Notes: generated from the sequence alone by a model not told the origin. 64,000 nt of DNA from Planctomycetota bacterium (GCA_016191165.1 JACPPF010000101.1:1-64000); one strand, 5' to 3'. Positions 7,431 through 16,854 are shown, counted from the first letter of the stretch. A program made the numbers and translations.

Positions 7431-8234
7431 TCACGCCTTCGCCACCGGCAACCGAATCGTGAACTTCGTCCCCTTGCCGACTTCGCTTTGTACCTCAATG
7501 GTGCCGTGGTGGGCTTCGATGATCTTTTTTGTCGTCGGCAAGCCCAACCCGCTGCCACCCGTTTTTGATTTGGTGGAGAAGAACGGGCGGAAGATTTTGG
7601 GGAGCACTTCCGGGGGGATGCCGGCGCCGGTGTCGATTAGGCTGAGGGCGACGTGCCCACCCCTCACCCCCGACCCCTCTCCCGCAAGGGGAGAGGGGGG
7701 AACGGACCCCCTCACACCCGACCCCTCTCCCGCACGGGGAGAGGGCGGGATGCTTGCGGCTTGCACGGTTAGCTCCCCGCCCTCGGGCATCGCTTGCACG
7801 GCGTTGAGCATCAGGTTGAGCATGGCTTGACGCATCATCTCCTGATTGAGCGGCAACGTCGGCAGGTCGGCGGGGAGGTACGTTTTGATGTCGATATTTG
7901 CGGAACGGGCCGTCGGCGTGAAGAAGTCGATCATCTCCTCCACCAGCACGCCCAGATCGCCCGGCTCCAGCGGAATATCCTTGATGTGGGCAAAGCGCAA
8001 GAAATCGTTGGATAGGTCCACGAGTCGCTGGCATTCGACTTGAAGTTTCTGCACGCGGGTCAAGGCGCGTCGTTCGCGCTGGGTCTCGGGCTTTTCGAAA
8101 TCCTCGCCGAGGAGTTGAAGGTTGAGGTTGAGCGTGTTGAGGTGATTTTTGATTTCGTGGATAAACCCGCCGGCCAATTCCGCGAGGGCGGCATAATCGT
8201 CGGTCGCTTTTTGTTGGTCCGACGCGGCGGCCAT
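7431..8234 (-). CDS. Sensor histidine kinase with repeat-derived insert
   Basis: A protein of 267 aa with no transmembrane segment. The H box FIHEIKNHLNTL carries the phosphoacceptor His, the N box is MLNLMLNAVQAM, G1 is DTGAGIP, the F box FRPFFSTK and G2 GSGLGLPTTKK, so it is a complete HisKA plus HATPase kinase. It lacks a sensor domain and probably signals from the cytoplasm. Residues about 163-192, between the N box and G1, are encoded by two tandem copies of a palindromic repeat (7659-7748), an in-frame insertion in a surface loop. The start chosen is the ATG at 8234; a TTG at 8252 is an alternative. No response regulator is adjacent. Confidence 0.88.
   Translation of the reverse strand: MAAASDQQKATDDYAALAELAGGFIHEIKNHLNTLNLNLQLLGEDFEKPETQRERRALTRVQKLQVECQRLVDLSNDFLRFAHIKDIPLEPGDLGVLVEEMIDFFTPTARSANIDIKTYLPADLPTLPLNQEMMRQAMLNLMLNAVQAMPEGGELTVQAASIPPSPRAGEGSGVRGSVPPSPLAGEGSGVRGGHVALSLIDTGAGIPPEVLPKIFRPFFSTKSKTGGSGLGLPTTKKIIEAHHGTIEVQSEVGKGTKFTIRLPVAKA
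7659..7748. repeat. Two tandem palindromic repeat copies inside a kinase gene
   Basis: Two copies (about 7659-7700 and 7707-7748) of a unit containing CCCCTCTCCCGC and its complement GGGGAGAGGG. On the minus strand they encode PPSP-AGEGSGVRG twice, in frame with the kinase. A third copy lies at 13226-13267 in a decayed restriction gene, so this is a dispersed element able to sit within coding DNA. Confidence 0.85.
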
Positions 8235-8283
8235 GACCTTCACCGAATACAAAAGAATACGTGATCCAAAAAAACAATTAGGA

Positions 8284-8366
8284 ATGAAGAACGAGGAATC
8301 AAGAATTAGGAAGCGAATGCGGCATGCAAACTTCCTAATTCCCTATTCTTCATTCTCCATTCCTCA
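8284..8366. repeat. A/T-rich inverted repeat between kinase and pnp genes
   Basis: A stretch with GAATGAAGAA-type sequence on one side and its approximate complement TTCTTCATTC on the other; the inner part ATTAGGAAG / CTTCCTAAT is exact. It lies directly downstream of the pnp stop, so a terminator role for the rpsO-pnp unit is plausible. The lower GC sets it apart from its surroundings. Confidence 0.5.
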
Positions 8367-8394
8367 CTGCAATTTGAACGCGATCCGGTAGCCG

Positions 8395-10551
8395 TTAGTC
8401 TCGGCGCGGCGGTCGATCGCCGCGCGGGGGCCGATCGCCTTGGGGCGGGGCAGGCGCTTCGCCGCGTTCCTCGCGCAGGACGGCCTTGCGCGACAGCTTG
8501 ACGCGGTCCTGATCGTCGATGGCGATGACCTTGACCTTCATCATGTCGCCGACCTTGCAGACGGCGTCCACGCGCTCGACGTACTTATCGTCCAGTTCAC
8601 TGATATGGCACAGGCCATCGCGGCCCGGCAGAATCTCGATGAAGGCGCCAAAATCCTTGACAGAGGCGACCCGGCCCTCATAGGTCTTGCCCACGCGAAC
8701 CTCTTCACAAAGGGCTTCGACGCGTGCCTTGGCGGCCTCGGCGCCTTCGGCACTGGCGTGGGCGATCTCGACGGTGCCGTCCTCCTGGATGTCGATCTTG
8801 GCGCCGGTCGATTCCTGAATGCCGCGGATGGTCTTGCCGCCCGGGCCGATCAAGAGGCCGATCTTTTCGGGGTGAATTTTGACGCTCAGCATGCGCGGCG
8901 CGTAGCGGCTGGTCTCGCCGCGCGGGTAGCGCAGCGCGGTGACGATGGCCTTGAGGATTTCCCGGCGGGCGTCCCGGCCTTGGTCGAGGGTTGCGCGAAT
9001 GATTTCCTCGCTAATGCCGGCGATCTTGAGGTCGAGCTGAATGCCGGTGATGCCGCGGATGGTGCCGGCGATCTTGAAGTCCATGTCGCCGAAATGATCT
9101 TCGTCGCCCATGATGTCGGTGAGAAGGGTCCAGCCGGACGGTTCCTTGACCAGGCCGATGGAGATTCCCGCGACCGGATCGGAGATCGGCACGCCCGCGT
9201 CCATGAGGGCCAGGGTGCCGCCGCATACGCTGGCCATGCTCGAGGAGCCGTTCGATTCCAGGATGTCCGACACCAGGCGAATCGTGTAGGGGAACTTTTC
9301 CTGCGGAGGGATGACCGGCTTCAGGCTGCGTTCGGCCAAGGCGCCGTGACCAATCTCGCGCCGGCCGGGGCCGCGAATCGGCTTGCACTCGCCGACGGAG
9401 AATGGGGGGAAGTTGTAATCGAGCATGAATTTTTTGGAGTATTCTTCGTTCAGGCCATCCACGCGCTGTTCGTCTGCGGACGTGCCGAGGACCGTGGTGA
9501 CGAGCGCTTGAGTCTCGCCGCGGGTGAAGAGGGCGGACCCATGCACGCGTGGCAGGATGCCGACTTCACACGCGAGGGCGCGAATATCCTTGGGCGAACG
9601 GCCGTCGATGCGCTTGCCTTCGAGGATGAGGCCGCGGACTGTGGTTTCTTCGAGCCACTCATACGCCTGGGCGACTTGTTCGGGAGAATAGGGCCCATCT
9701 CCCTCGGCGGGGATCATTTCATCGAAGACGCGATCGCGCAAGGCCCGGATCGCGTCGGCGCGGTTCTTCTTGCCCTTGGTTTGCTTCAATTCTCGCAGTT
9801 CGGCGCCGTACTTGAGCTTCAGGACTTCCTTGGCCGGGTTGGGGGCGGCGGGCTCGGGATAAACCTTCGCGTCGAGCCCGGCCTTGGTACGGAGTTCGCC
9901 AATGAGGGCGATGATCTTGCGGATTTGGTCGTGGGCGAAAAGGATCGCCTGGGCCATGTCGGCCTCGCTGATTTCGCGGGCGAAGCCCTCGATCATGGTG
10001 ATGGCGTCGTTGGTGCCGGCGACGATCAGATCGAGGTCGCTGTCTTCCATCTGGCTGATGGTCGGCATGGCGACAAATTCACCGCGGATGCGGGCAACGC
10101 GAACGGAACCGGTCACTTGCAGGAACGGGATGTGCGAGACGTGCAAGGCGGCGCTGGCGCCGATCATGCACAGGATATCCGGATCGTTCTCGCGGTCGAA
10201 GGACATCGCCGAGGTCAGGATCTGCACTTCGTTGATGTAGCCGGCGGGAAAGAGAGGACGGATCGGCCGGTCGATGAGACGCGAGGTCAGCGTCTCCTTC
10301 ATGGTAGGCCGGCCTTCGCGTTTGATGAACCCACCGGGGAATTTACCCGCGGCATACGTTTTCTCGCGGTAATCGACCATGAGTGGGAAGAAATCGCGCC
10401 CGGGGATGGGCGGGCCTTCGCACGCGGCGGTCAGGGTCAGCGTTTCACCAAGGGCGACGACGACGGAGCCGTGCGCTTGCTTGGCGAGTTTGCCGGTTTC
10501 AAGATAAAGGGTTTGACCGCCGATTTGAGTTTCTACGCGACAGAACTGCAC
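8395..10551 (-). CDS. pnp: Polyribonucleotide nucleotidyltransferase (PNPase)
   Basis: A protein of 718 aa, the usual length for PNPase, a phosphorolytic 3'-5' exoribonuclease of the RNA degradosome. Two RNase PH domains (about 5-220 and 310-550) flank a helical linker; the second carries the conserved TDIMGDEDHFGDMDFKIAG segment. The KH domain follows with GPGGKTIRGIQ and then an S1 domain (VKDFGAFIEILPGRDGL). The tail is Pro/Arg/Asp-rich. The GTG at 10551 is preceded by GAGGTG with ideal spacing; a GTG nine bases further upstream is possible. It lies just downstream of rpsO on the same strand, the standard bacterial order. Confidence 0.97.
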   Translation of the reverse strand: MQFCRVETQIGGQTLYLETGKLAKQAHGSVVVALGETLTLTAACEGPPIPGRDFFPLMVDYREKTYAAGKFPGGFIKREGRPTMKETLTSRLIDRPIRPLFPAGYINEVQILTSAMSFDRENDPDILCMIGASAALHVSHIPFLQVTGSVRVARIRGEFVAMPTISQMEDSDLDLIVAGTNDAITMIEGFAREISEADMAQAILFAHDQIRKIIALIGELRTKAGLDAKVYPEPAAPNPAKEVLKLKYGAELRELKQTKGKKNRADAIRALRDRVFDEMIPAEGDGPYSPEQVAQAYEWLEETTVRGLILEGKRIDGRSPKDIRALACEVGILPRVHGSALFTRGETQALVTTVLGTSADEQRVDGLNEEYSKKFMLDYNFPPFSVGECKPIRGPGRREIGHGALAERSLKPVIPPQEKFPYTIRLVSDILESNGSSSMASVCGGTLALMDAGVPISDPVAGISIGLVKEPSGWTLLTDIMGDEDHFGDMDFKIAGTIRGITGIQLDLKIAGISEEIIRATLDQGRDARREILKAIVTALRYPRGETSRYAPRMLSVKIHPEKIGLLIGPGGKTIRGIQESTGAKIDIQEDGTVEIAHASAEGAEAAKARVEALCEEVRVGKTYEGRVASVKDFGAFIEILPGRDGLCHISELDDKYVERVDAVCKVGDMMKVKVIAIDDQDRVKLSRKAVLREERGEAPAPPQGDRPPRGDRPPRRD

Positions 10552-10660
10552 GGAAAGCACCTCGCTGGCTGACGGCGAGAAAATGGTCGGAGCAGGGGCC
10601 AGCGCCGGATAACGAACGACGGGAAAGAGGGATTTGGCCGTTCACGCTCCACGCCGGAGA

Positions 10661-10930
10661 TTATTTGCGCAAACCCAGCTTCTGGATGACGGTGAGGTAA
10701 CGGGCGCGATCGATATCGCGCAGATACCCGAGCAAACCGGAGCGTTTGCTGACCATCATCAACAGGCCGCGCCGGCTGGCGTGATCTTTCTTGTGCGAGC
10801 GCAAGTGCTCGGTCAATTGCGTGATCCGCTCGGTGAGCAATGCGATTTGCACCTCCGGCGAGCCGGTATCGTCGGCCTTGCGACGATAGGTATCAATTAA
10901 CTCGGTCTTGCGGTCTTTTGTCATCGCCAT
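10661..10930 (-). CDS. rpsO: 30S ribosomal protein S15
   Basis: A protein of 89 aa matching S15 along its whole length: [23 protein letters not shown], then [18 protein letters not shown] and the end [20 protein letters not shown] (each a family signature). It binds 16S rRNA in the small subunit platform. GAGGT lies five bases before the ATG. It is followed by pnp, as in many bacteria; in E. coli both are controlled by their own products, which could hold here too. Confidence 0.97.
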   Translation of the reverse strand: MAMTKDRKTELIDTYRRKADDTGSPEVQIALLTERITQLTEHLRSHKKDHASRRGLLMMVSKRSGLLGYLRDIDRARYLTVIQKLGLRK

Positions 10931-11219
10931 GCCGACCTCACCACCTCCGCTGCCGACTACTTCTTCGCCTGGGACACACGTTTTTACACATTACGCATTT
11001 GTTGTATTCAACATACGAAATGTCGGCGAGAGTGCCAGGGGAGAAAAAAAAGATCGGTGGCTTGCTCCTCACTACCGTGCCCCGGGCAAGGTTCCCAGGC
11101 CTGGCGTCATGCGCAAGATTCGCCAGCGCACGACAACTTATTTTCATATCATGTCGAAAAGCCAAGTCTTCAAGATGCTCCCCAGCCAGCGTCTTCCTAA
11201 CATCAGGAAGGATGATTCC

Positions 11220-12404
11220 ATGAGCAGCGTTCGCGTCCTCGTCGGCACCAAGAAAGGCGCCTTCATCCTCACCTCCGATGGCAAACGCCAAAAGTGGGAC
11301 ATCACCGGCCCGCTGTTCGCCGGCTGGGAAATCTATCACCTGAAAGGCTCGCCTGTCGATCCGAATCGCATCTATGCCTCCCAGACCAGCGGCTGGTTCG
11401 GACAGGTCATCCAGCGTTCCGACGACGGCGGTAAGACCTGGACGCTGCCCGGCACCCCTTCAGGCGAACTGCCCAAGTCGCCCGAGGGTTTCCCGATGGG
11501 CGAAAGCAACAAGTTCGTCTACGACACCTCCGCCGAGACCGGCCAGCCGCTCACCACCCACCAACATTACGACGGCACGCAAAAGCCGTGGGTGTTCAAG
11601 CGCGTCTGGCACCTGGAGCCGGCCTTCACCGATCGCGACACCGTCTTCGCAGGCGTCGAGGACGCGGCCCTCTTCAAATCGACCAACGGCGGCACGACCT
11701 GGCACGAGCTGGCCGGCCTGCGCGCCGTCCAGGGCGAAGAATGGGCCCCCGGCGCCGGCGGCATGGGCTTGCACACCATCCTCCTCGATCCCGCCAACTC
11801 CAATCGCATCTACGTCGCCATCTCCTCCGCCGGCGCCTTTCGCACCGATGACGCCGGCAAAACCTGGAAAGTCATCACCAAGGGCCTCAAGTCCAACTAT
11901 ATGCCCGACCCCACCGCCGAAATCGGCTTCTGCGTCCATCGTATCGCCATGCACCCGAAACGCCCCAACACGCTCTTCATGCAACTGCACTGGGATGTCA
12001 TGCGCAGCGACAACGCCGGCGACCTCTGGACCGAAGTCAGCGGCAACCTGCCCACCGACTTCGGCTTCCCGATCGACGTTCACGCCCACGAGCCAGACAC
12101 CGTCTACGTCGTGCCAATCACCAGCGACTCGCTGCATTACGTAATGGATGGCCGGATGCGCGTCTACCGAAGCAAGACGGGAGGCAACGAGTGGGAGGCG
12201 CTCACGAACGGACTGCCTCAAGAAAACTGCTACGTCAACGTCCTGCGCGACGCCATGTGCGTTGACACGCTCGACAAGTGCGGCATCTACGTCGGCACGA
12301 CGGGCGGCCAGGTCTACTGCTCGCCCGACAGCGGCGACAACTGGGCCCCGATCGTCTCCCACCTTCCCGCAGTGCTGTCCGTGGAGGTGCAGACGCTGGA
12401 TTGA
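11220..12404 (+). CDS. BNR/Asp-box repeat beta-propeller protein
   Basis: A protein of 394 aa. At least five Asp-box motifs are visible: [32 protein letters not shown] and SPDSGDNW, spaced through the chain as in sialidase-like or VPS10-type propellers. No signal peptide is seen and sialidase catalytic residues were not identified, so it is more likely a propeller of unknown function, often annotated as exo-alpha-sialidase or glycosyl hydrolase. AGGAAGG lies just before the ATG. It stands alone; 290 bases upstream lack genes. Confidence 0.82.
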   Translation: MSSVRVLVGTKKGAFILTSDGKRQKWDITGPLFAGWEIYHLKGSPVDPNRIYASQTSGWFGQVIQRSDDGGKTWTLPGTPSGELPKSPEGFPMGESNKFVYDTSAETGQPLTTHQHYDGTQKPWVFKRVWHLEPAFTDRDTVFAGVEDAALFKSTNGGTTWHELAGLRAVQGEEWAPGAGGMGLHTILLDPANSNRIYVAISSAGAFRTDDAGKTWKVITKGLKSNYMPDPTAEIGFCVHRIAMHPKRPNTLFMQLHWDVMRSDNAGDLWTEVSGNLPTDFGFPIDVHAHEPDTVYVVPITSDSLHYVMDGRMRVYRSKTGGNEWEALTNGLPQENCYVNVLRDAMCVDTLDKCGIYVGTTGGQVYCSPDSGDNWAPIVSHLPAVLSVEVQTLD

Positions 12405-12582
12405 CCGGCCAGATAAGTGAAAAGTCGTAATCGCGTCGCAAGTCTTTGCGGGGTCGTTGGTCGCCACGATTTTCTTGAGGACTTCTCACCGGGCGCGGGG
12501 GGCATCCCTGACCCTGCCGATTTCCTGCACAACGACATCGCCGAACCGCGCCACGGCGTGTTACAATCGGAGTAGTTTTGCT

Positions 12583-12645
12583 GTAGGTCAGGCTTTCCAG
12601 CCTGACATTCTTGCGAAACGAGTCAGCCTGGAAAGGCTGACCTAC
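12583..12645. repeat. Palindrome of the GTAGGTCAGGCTTTCCAGCC family
   Basis: The left arm (12583-12606) is identical to the arm of the palindrome at 4336-4359; the right arm (12622-12645) is its complement with two exchanged bases, and the loop is 15 bases. It lies just upstream of the decayed type ISP gene. Confidence 0.9.
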
Positions 12646-12678
12646 GTTTTCGCCCGACGCCGACTCCGGAAGGAACCC

Positions 12679-13685
12679 CATGCCCAGGAAAACGGCGTTG
12701 GCGTCCGTCACGAAGGCGCCGTCGAAACCGCATTCCAGCGTTTGCTCGACCAGATCGCCAAGTTGCACCATTGCCAACTGATTCCCAAGCACAAGTTGAA
12801 AGTCGGGGGCCACACCATTTTTCCCGATGGCACGGTCTTCGAAAAGGAACTCGGCGACCTCGGCCTGCGCCTGGTGCCGGTAGTGCAGCCCAATGCTTTC
12901 CCTTCTACGTCAACGACGAAGACGGCAGCAATCGCCGCGAGAACATCACCGATTGGGCCCTGGAGCCGTTTCGGGCGCGCTTTGGTAATGCGAGCGCCGA
13001 CCGAGCGGCGGCCGTGAGGCCGCCGTGCCTCGCCGCGGGGGACGCGACGCCGACCGAAACGGCAGCGCAACCACGGCTGGCTTACGCCGCGCCGCTCGGC
13101 GACAAACGCGACATCACCAAGTGGGACATCTTCTACTACGTCTACGGCATCCTGCATCATCCCGGCTATCGCGCGAAGTTCGCGGATAATCTCAAGCGCG
13201 AGTTGCCGCGCATTCCGCTGGCGCCGCCCCTCACCCCCGACCCCGCTCCCGCAAGGGGAGAGGGGGGAAAAGCCAGCGGGTTTTGGGCGTTCGCCGACGC
13301 GGGGCGCGAACTGGCGAGGCTACATCTCGATTACGAGAAGCTGGAACCGTGGGACTTGCAATGGGTCGAAACCGCGGAAACGCCGCTTTCGTATCGCGTC
13401 GAGAAGATGAAACTGTCGCAGGACAAGGCGCGGCTACGCATCAACGACTCGCTCGCCCTGGAAAAAATTCCGCCGGAGGTGTTTCAATATCGGCTCGGCA
13501 ATCGCAGCGCCCTGGAATGGGTGATCGATCAATATCAAGTCAGCGAAGACAAACGCAGCGGCATCAAGTCCGATCCGAACCGGGCTGACGATCCGGAGTA
13601 CATCGTGCGCCTGGTCGGCCAGGTGGTGCGCGTCAGCGTGGAGACGGTGCGGATCGTAAATGCGTTGCCGGAGAAGTTTGCATGA
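12679..13685 (+). pseudogene. Remnant of a type ISP restriction-modification enzyme
   Basis: Both ends of a large type ISP (LlaGI-like) restriction-modification helicase survive, while the helicase and methyltransferase core is gone. The N-terminal remnant reads VRHEGAVETAFQRLLDQ and later LKVGGHTIFPDGT. A C-terminal remnant in a different frame includes NRRENITDWALEPFRARF, ITKWDIFYYVYGILHHPGYR and YRLGNRSALEWVIDQYQV, all signatures of the C-terminal part of this family. The two frames join at about 12,900 where adding one C would restore reading. A second shift probably lies near the ATG at 12679. A palindromic repeat (13226-13267) is also inserted in frame. An intact enzyme is over 1000 aa, so this cannot be functional. 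Confidence 0.8.
13226..13267. repeat. Palindromic repeat copy inside the type ISP remnant
   Basis: A third copy of the element found twice in the kinase gene at 7659-7748, here with GCTCCCGCAAGGGGAGAGGG. In the remnant frame it adds about 14 residues (PPLTPDPAPARGEGG) between two conserved segments. Confidence 0.85.
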
Positions 13686-13825
13686 TCGGCCGAAATTCGC
13701 TCGACATCGCGCGATCGGCTCGGCGCCGCCTCGTATCATCACGGGCAATGGCCGGGTAACTGGCTTCGCCATGGACGCCGAATACCAAGCCGTCCTGTGC
13801 ATCCTCCGCCCGGCTCACGCGCCGC

Positions 13826-14836
13826 CTATTTCAGGGCCCAGCCCTTGGCGTTAATCTCAATCCTGCGCGCGCCGCGGTGGCGATCGTAGGCCTTCTCCAT
13901 GGCCGGCACATCGTCGAAATAGCCAACCTGATACGCGGCGCCGAACGTCTCCCCCGCCTTCACCTTGCGGCCGTGCAATTCCTGGATGAAGCAGATGTAC
14001 CCGCGTTGATGGCACCAGGCCTCGACCGTGACGGCCGGGTCGAGGGTCATGCCGGCGATCCACGGGCCGGGCTTGCCTTCGTGCTTGATCTGGTAGGCGC
14101 GAATCATGCGCGCGGGCAGCTTGTTGTCCTTGCGCTGGTAGAGGAACTTGTCGTCGGGCGCGAAGTCCTTCAAAAACTCCTTGGCCGGGATTTGGCCGCG
14201 GTAGCTGAGGTAGACCTGTGCAAACGTATCGCCGTTCTTGTGTTTGACATGGCCGGGCATGTCGATGCGATAGAGGAGGTTCTCCACGTCGTTGACACTG
14301 GTGATCGATTCGCTGGACACGACATGGCGAACCTTCGGCTGAAACACAAGGGTCTGCTGCCAGAGCGAGCCGGCCTTGAAGCCGTTGTGCGGCTGGGTGA
14401 AGCGGAACTTGAGACGGATGGCGACGAAGTTGTCGCCCTTGATTATTTCCGGCGTGAGCTTGCGCGCCTGCGTGCAGATTTGCGGGCCTTCGACGTAATG
14501 TTTCGCCGGATCATAGAACCACAATTCAGTTTGACCGGGTACTTTCTTTTTGAAGCCCTTTCCGTGCAGGAGCGGGTCACGGGAATAGTCGTCATCTCGC
14601 CAGCCGGGGGCAAGAAGGAAGTCCATGATGTGCAGTCCAAATCCCAGGTCACGACCGCCTGTCTTCTTGTCCAGCAGGCTCCCGGCAGCAATGCCGGAGA
14701 CGTACCCCTTCTTGTTGATCTTCGCCTGGAGAGCGTCGGTTTCGATCAAGACGTAGTTTTCCGTCTCCTGTACCTTGATCGGGGCATCGGCCTGTCCGAC
14801 CGCAAGACAGGCGACGGCAATAAGGGCTGTATTCAT
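13826..14836 (-). CDS. Secreted hypothetical protein
   Basis: A protein of 336 aa with a short signal peptide (MNTALIAVACLAVGQADA). The mature part has alternating strands and many aromatic residues (DLGFGLHIMDFLLAPGW, KLKFRFTQPHNG region), suggesting a beta-sandwich, perhaps carbohydrate-related, but no family was recognised and no catalytic motif can be named. AGAGAA lies upstream of the ATG. It is followed on the same strand by no close gene and preceded by a cupin gene about 100 bases away, possibly in one unit. Confidence 0.65.
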   Translation of the reverse strand: MNTALIAVACLAVGQADAPIKVQETENYVLIETDALQAKINKKGYVSGIAAGSLLDKKTGGRDLGFGLHIMDFLLAPGWRDDDYSRDPLLHGKGFKKKVPGQTELWFYDPAKHYVEGPQICTQARKLTPEIIKGDNFVAIRLKFRFTQPHNGFKAGSLWQQTLVFQPKVRHVVSSESITSVNDVENLLYRIDMPGHVKHKNGDTFAQVYLSYRGQIPAKEFLKDFAPDDKFLYQRKDNKLPARMIRAYQIKHEGKPGPWIAGMTLDPAVTVEAWCHQRGYICFIQELHGRKVKAGETFGAAYQVGYFDDVPAMEKAYDRHRGARRIEINAKGWALK

Positions 14837-14939
14837 TGTGATTCTCTTTTGATTTTTGAGTGTACCGAGCATCAGCCAGTTTAGCGGGACAGGCCGGGGA
14901 AAGCGAGCAGGCCGGTGGATGGAAGATGGGCCAGCCTCA

Positions 14940-15419
14940 TCAATGCCCTGGCAGCCTGATCTCGACGCCGTACCTCGGTGCAATCGCCAGCAACTTCTCA
15001 ATCTCTTCCTTCGTCGGCGGCTGGGCGGTAGTCGCTCCCTCGGCCAGCGGCACGCCAACCTCGAAAAACATCTGCTCCAGGCCAGCCGGGGCGACCGAGA
15101 TGAGCATTTTCGCCGGTTTGCCACTTTCGTTCTTGAACGAGTGCGGCGTGCCGACCCGCATGTTGGCAAACATCCCGGCCTTGGCCACGACCCGCTCACC
15201 GTTGATGGTGAAGGTGATCTCGCCTTCGAGGATGTAGAAGCCTTCTTCTTCCCGACTGTGGATGTGCGGCGGGGGACCGCCGCCAGGAGGCACGATGGCC
15301 TCGAACAAGGCATATTTGCCGTTCGTGTCGTCGCCGGTCGCAAGGAAGCGGTACACGTCGCCGACAACGGCGATGGTGCGGCCTTCCGTGGTCGCTCTCA
15401 ACGTCGGTTGGTGGGTCAT
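14940..15419 (-). CDS. Cupin-domain protein
   Basis: A protein of 159 aa. A single cupin barrel is visible with the metal-binding first motif GGGPPPHIHSREEEGFYILEG and a second motif with GTPHSFKN, similar to quercetin dioxygenase-like small cupins. A metal-bound catalytic site is thus likely but the substrate is unknown. It could be a dioxygenase or isomerase, or merely a binding protein. The ATG has a GAGGAG sequence upstream. Confidence 0.88.
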   Translation of the reverse strand: MTHQPTLRATTEGRTIAVVGDVYRFLATGDDTNGKYALFEAIVPPGGGPPPHIHSREEEGFYILEGEITFTINGERVVAKAGMFANMRVGTPHSFKNESGKPAKMLISVAPAGLEQMFFEVGVPLAEGATTAQPPTKEEIEKLLAIAPRYGVEIRLPGH

Positions 15420-15469
15420 TCGTTTTTCTCCTCGGTTGCTCGGCCCTGATTCCTCGGTATTTTAGCTGG

Positions 15470-15769
15470 ATGGCGAAAAAGGACCGCAAGCCAAAGGCCA
15501 GATCGTCCGGTGAGAAATGGATCGTATACATCGTTCGGTGCGCCGATGACTCGCTCTACACCGGGATCACCAAGGACGTGAAACGCCGCTGCCAGCAGCA
15601 CAACGCTGGCACGGCTTCCAGGTACACTCGCAGCCGATGCCCTACCAAGCTGGTCTGGCAGGAGGCACAGCCGAGCCAGAGTGCCGCCTTGAAACGTGAG
15701 GCGGCGATCAAGGCGATGACTCGGAAAGAAAAGCTGGCGATAATCCGGGTGAGGAAGAAGGCAGGATGA
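15470..15769 (+). CDS. GIY-YIG nuclease-domain protein (YhbQ/UPF0213-like)
   Basis: A protein of 99 aa. The domain begins with VYIVRCADDSLYTGITKDV, the GIY-YIG core with the catalytic Tyr and Arg region (KRRCQQHNAG), and continues with YTRSRCPTKLVW; the Glu of AALKREAAIK is the expected metal ligand. These stand-alone proteins are small DNA-acting nucleases of unclear physiological role. Its stop overlaps the start of the next gene by four bases, so the two are probably translated together. Confidence 0.9.
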   Translation: MAKKDRKPKARSSGEKWIVYIVRCADDSLYTGITKDVKRRCQQHNAGTASRYTRSRCPTKLVWQEAQPSQSAALKREAAIKAMTRKEKLAIIRVRKKAG

Positions 15770-16470
15770 TTCCACTCCACGAAGACCCGCACTTTACGTT
15801 TCGTTTCGCCGATGACAGGATCATTCCTCGTTTCCATCTCGAAGGCGTGGAAGTCGGACAGCGAGTCTCAGTTTTCAAGATCGACCTGACCACCGGCGAG
15901 CGCCTGGGCCTGTTGGCGACGGCCATCGTCGGCGAAGGCGGTTGGGTTGATCTTCCGCAGCCAATCGTCGTAAAGGCTGGTGATGCGTTTATCGCCATGA
16001 CCATACATGAGAGTATTCGGCTGCGTCCGGTTCAGCCGAATGACTTGCCCCGCATGTATGACCTGCAACTCGACCCGGAATCGAACCGTATGGCGGTCAC
16101 AATCCCACGCACCCGTGAAGCATTCGACTCGCATTGGGCGAAGTTGCTGGCCGATCCAGGAATCACCGCCTGGGTGGTTCTTGTCGGCGATGAGTTGGTC
16201 GGGACCATTTCCTGCTTTCCAATGGACGGCCAAGATCACGTTGGGTACTGGATTGACCGGGCATATTGGGGAATGGGGATCGCCAGCAAAGCGCTCCACC
16301 TGTTGTTGCAAGAAGTCGCCAAACGTCCGCTGGTCGCCGCCGCCGCTACCAGCAACGGAGCTTCTCTCCGGGTACTCCAGAAGTGCGGCTTCGTCGTGGA
16401 GCGAGTTCGCCTCTCGCCTGCCAGCGACCGATTCCCGGAGTGCGAAGAAGCCATCCTCGTGCTGCGGTAA
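15766..16470 (+). CDS. GNAT acetyltransferase with extra N-terminal domain
   Basis: A protein of 234 aa. Residues 1-77 form an extra domain beginning MIPLHEDPHFTFRFADDR, which looks like a small stand-alone protein found in planctomycetes. From about residue 78 a GNAT domain follows: IRLRPVQPNDLPRMYDLQ, then YWIDRAYWGMGIASKALHL, which is the acetyl-CoA pyrophosphate loop, and ends with CGFVVE. It would transfer acetyl groups to an unknown amine. The GNAT domain has its own possible ATG at 15997, so a fusion of two formerly separate genes is possible. It overlaps the GIY-YIG gene. Confidence 0.85.
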   Translation: MIPLHEDPHFTFRFADDRIIPRFHLEGVEVGQRVSVFKIDLTTGERLGLLATAIVGEGGWVDLPQPIVVKAGDAFIAMTIHESIRLRPVQPNDLPRMYDLQLDPESNRMAVTIPRTREAFDSHWAKLLADPGITAWVVLVGDELVGTISCFPMDGQDHVGYWIDRAYWGMGIASKALHLLLQEVAKRPLVAAAATSNGASLRVLQKCGFVVERVRLSPASDRFPECEEAILVLR

Positions 16471-16534
16471 AGCCCGGAGTCGTCACGGCGGGATTCCCGC
16501 CGCTTGTTGGAAAGACACAACGAGGTAAGCGCAC

Positions 16535-16840
16535 ATGAAACGAAATGCAGCCAAGGGGCGGAACCAACTTTCTCGTCTCGAAGACATCCCGAACATCGGC
16601 CCCGCCGTCGCCGCCGATCTGCGCCAGTTAGGGATCAACGTGCCAGCGGACTTGCTTGGACTTGACCCGTATGCGATGTACGACGATCTGTGCCGAATCA
16701 CCGGCCAGCGTCACGATCCGTGCCTGCTCGACACGTTCATCGCCGCAGTTCGGTTCATGGAGGGAGCGCCGAAGAAGCCGTGGTGGAAGTACACGGCGGA
16801 ACGGAAGCGAGCGATGGCGGCACGAGAGTCAGCAAAATGA
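16535..16840 (+). CDS. Helix-hairpin-helix protein (Cdd1-like)
   Basis: A protein of 101 aa with LEDIPNIGPAVAADLRQLGI, a helix-hairpin-helix, followed by DPYAMYDDLCRITGQRHDPC and FMEGAPKKPWWKYTAERK, the pattern of the small Cdd1 (pathogenicity-locus) family related to TfoX C-terminal domains. The C terminus is basic. DNA binding is inferred. GAGGTAAG stands upstream of the ATG. Confidence 0.8.
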   Translation: MKRNAAKGRNQLSRLEDIPNIGPAVAADLRQLGINVPADLLGLDPYAMYDDLCRITGQRHDPCLLDTFIAAVRFMEGAPKKPWWKYTAERKRAMAARESAK

Positions 16841-16854
16841 CAACTCCAGGCGGC

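Noticed and set aside
8440-10572. A long open frame of 710 codons antisense to pnp
   Set aside because: It mirrors the pnp codon pattern, has a composition dominated by Gly, Asp and Ala, and shows no known domain; pnp on the other strand is unmistakable.
11460-12467. A 335-codon frame antisense to the BNR-repeat gene
   Set aside because: The plus strand holds five clear Asp-box motifs; the antisense frame has repetitive Val/Gly/Ala content only.
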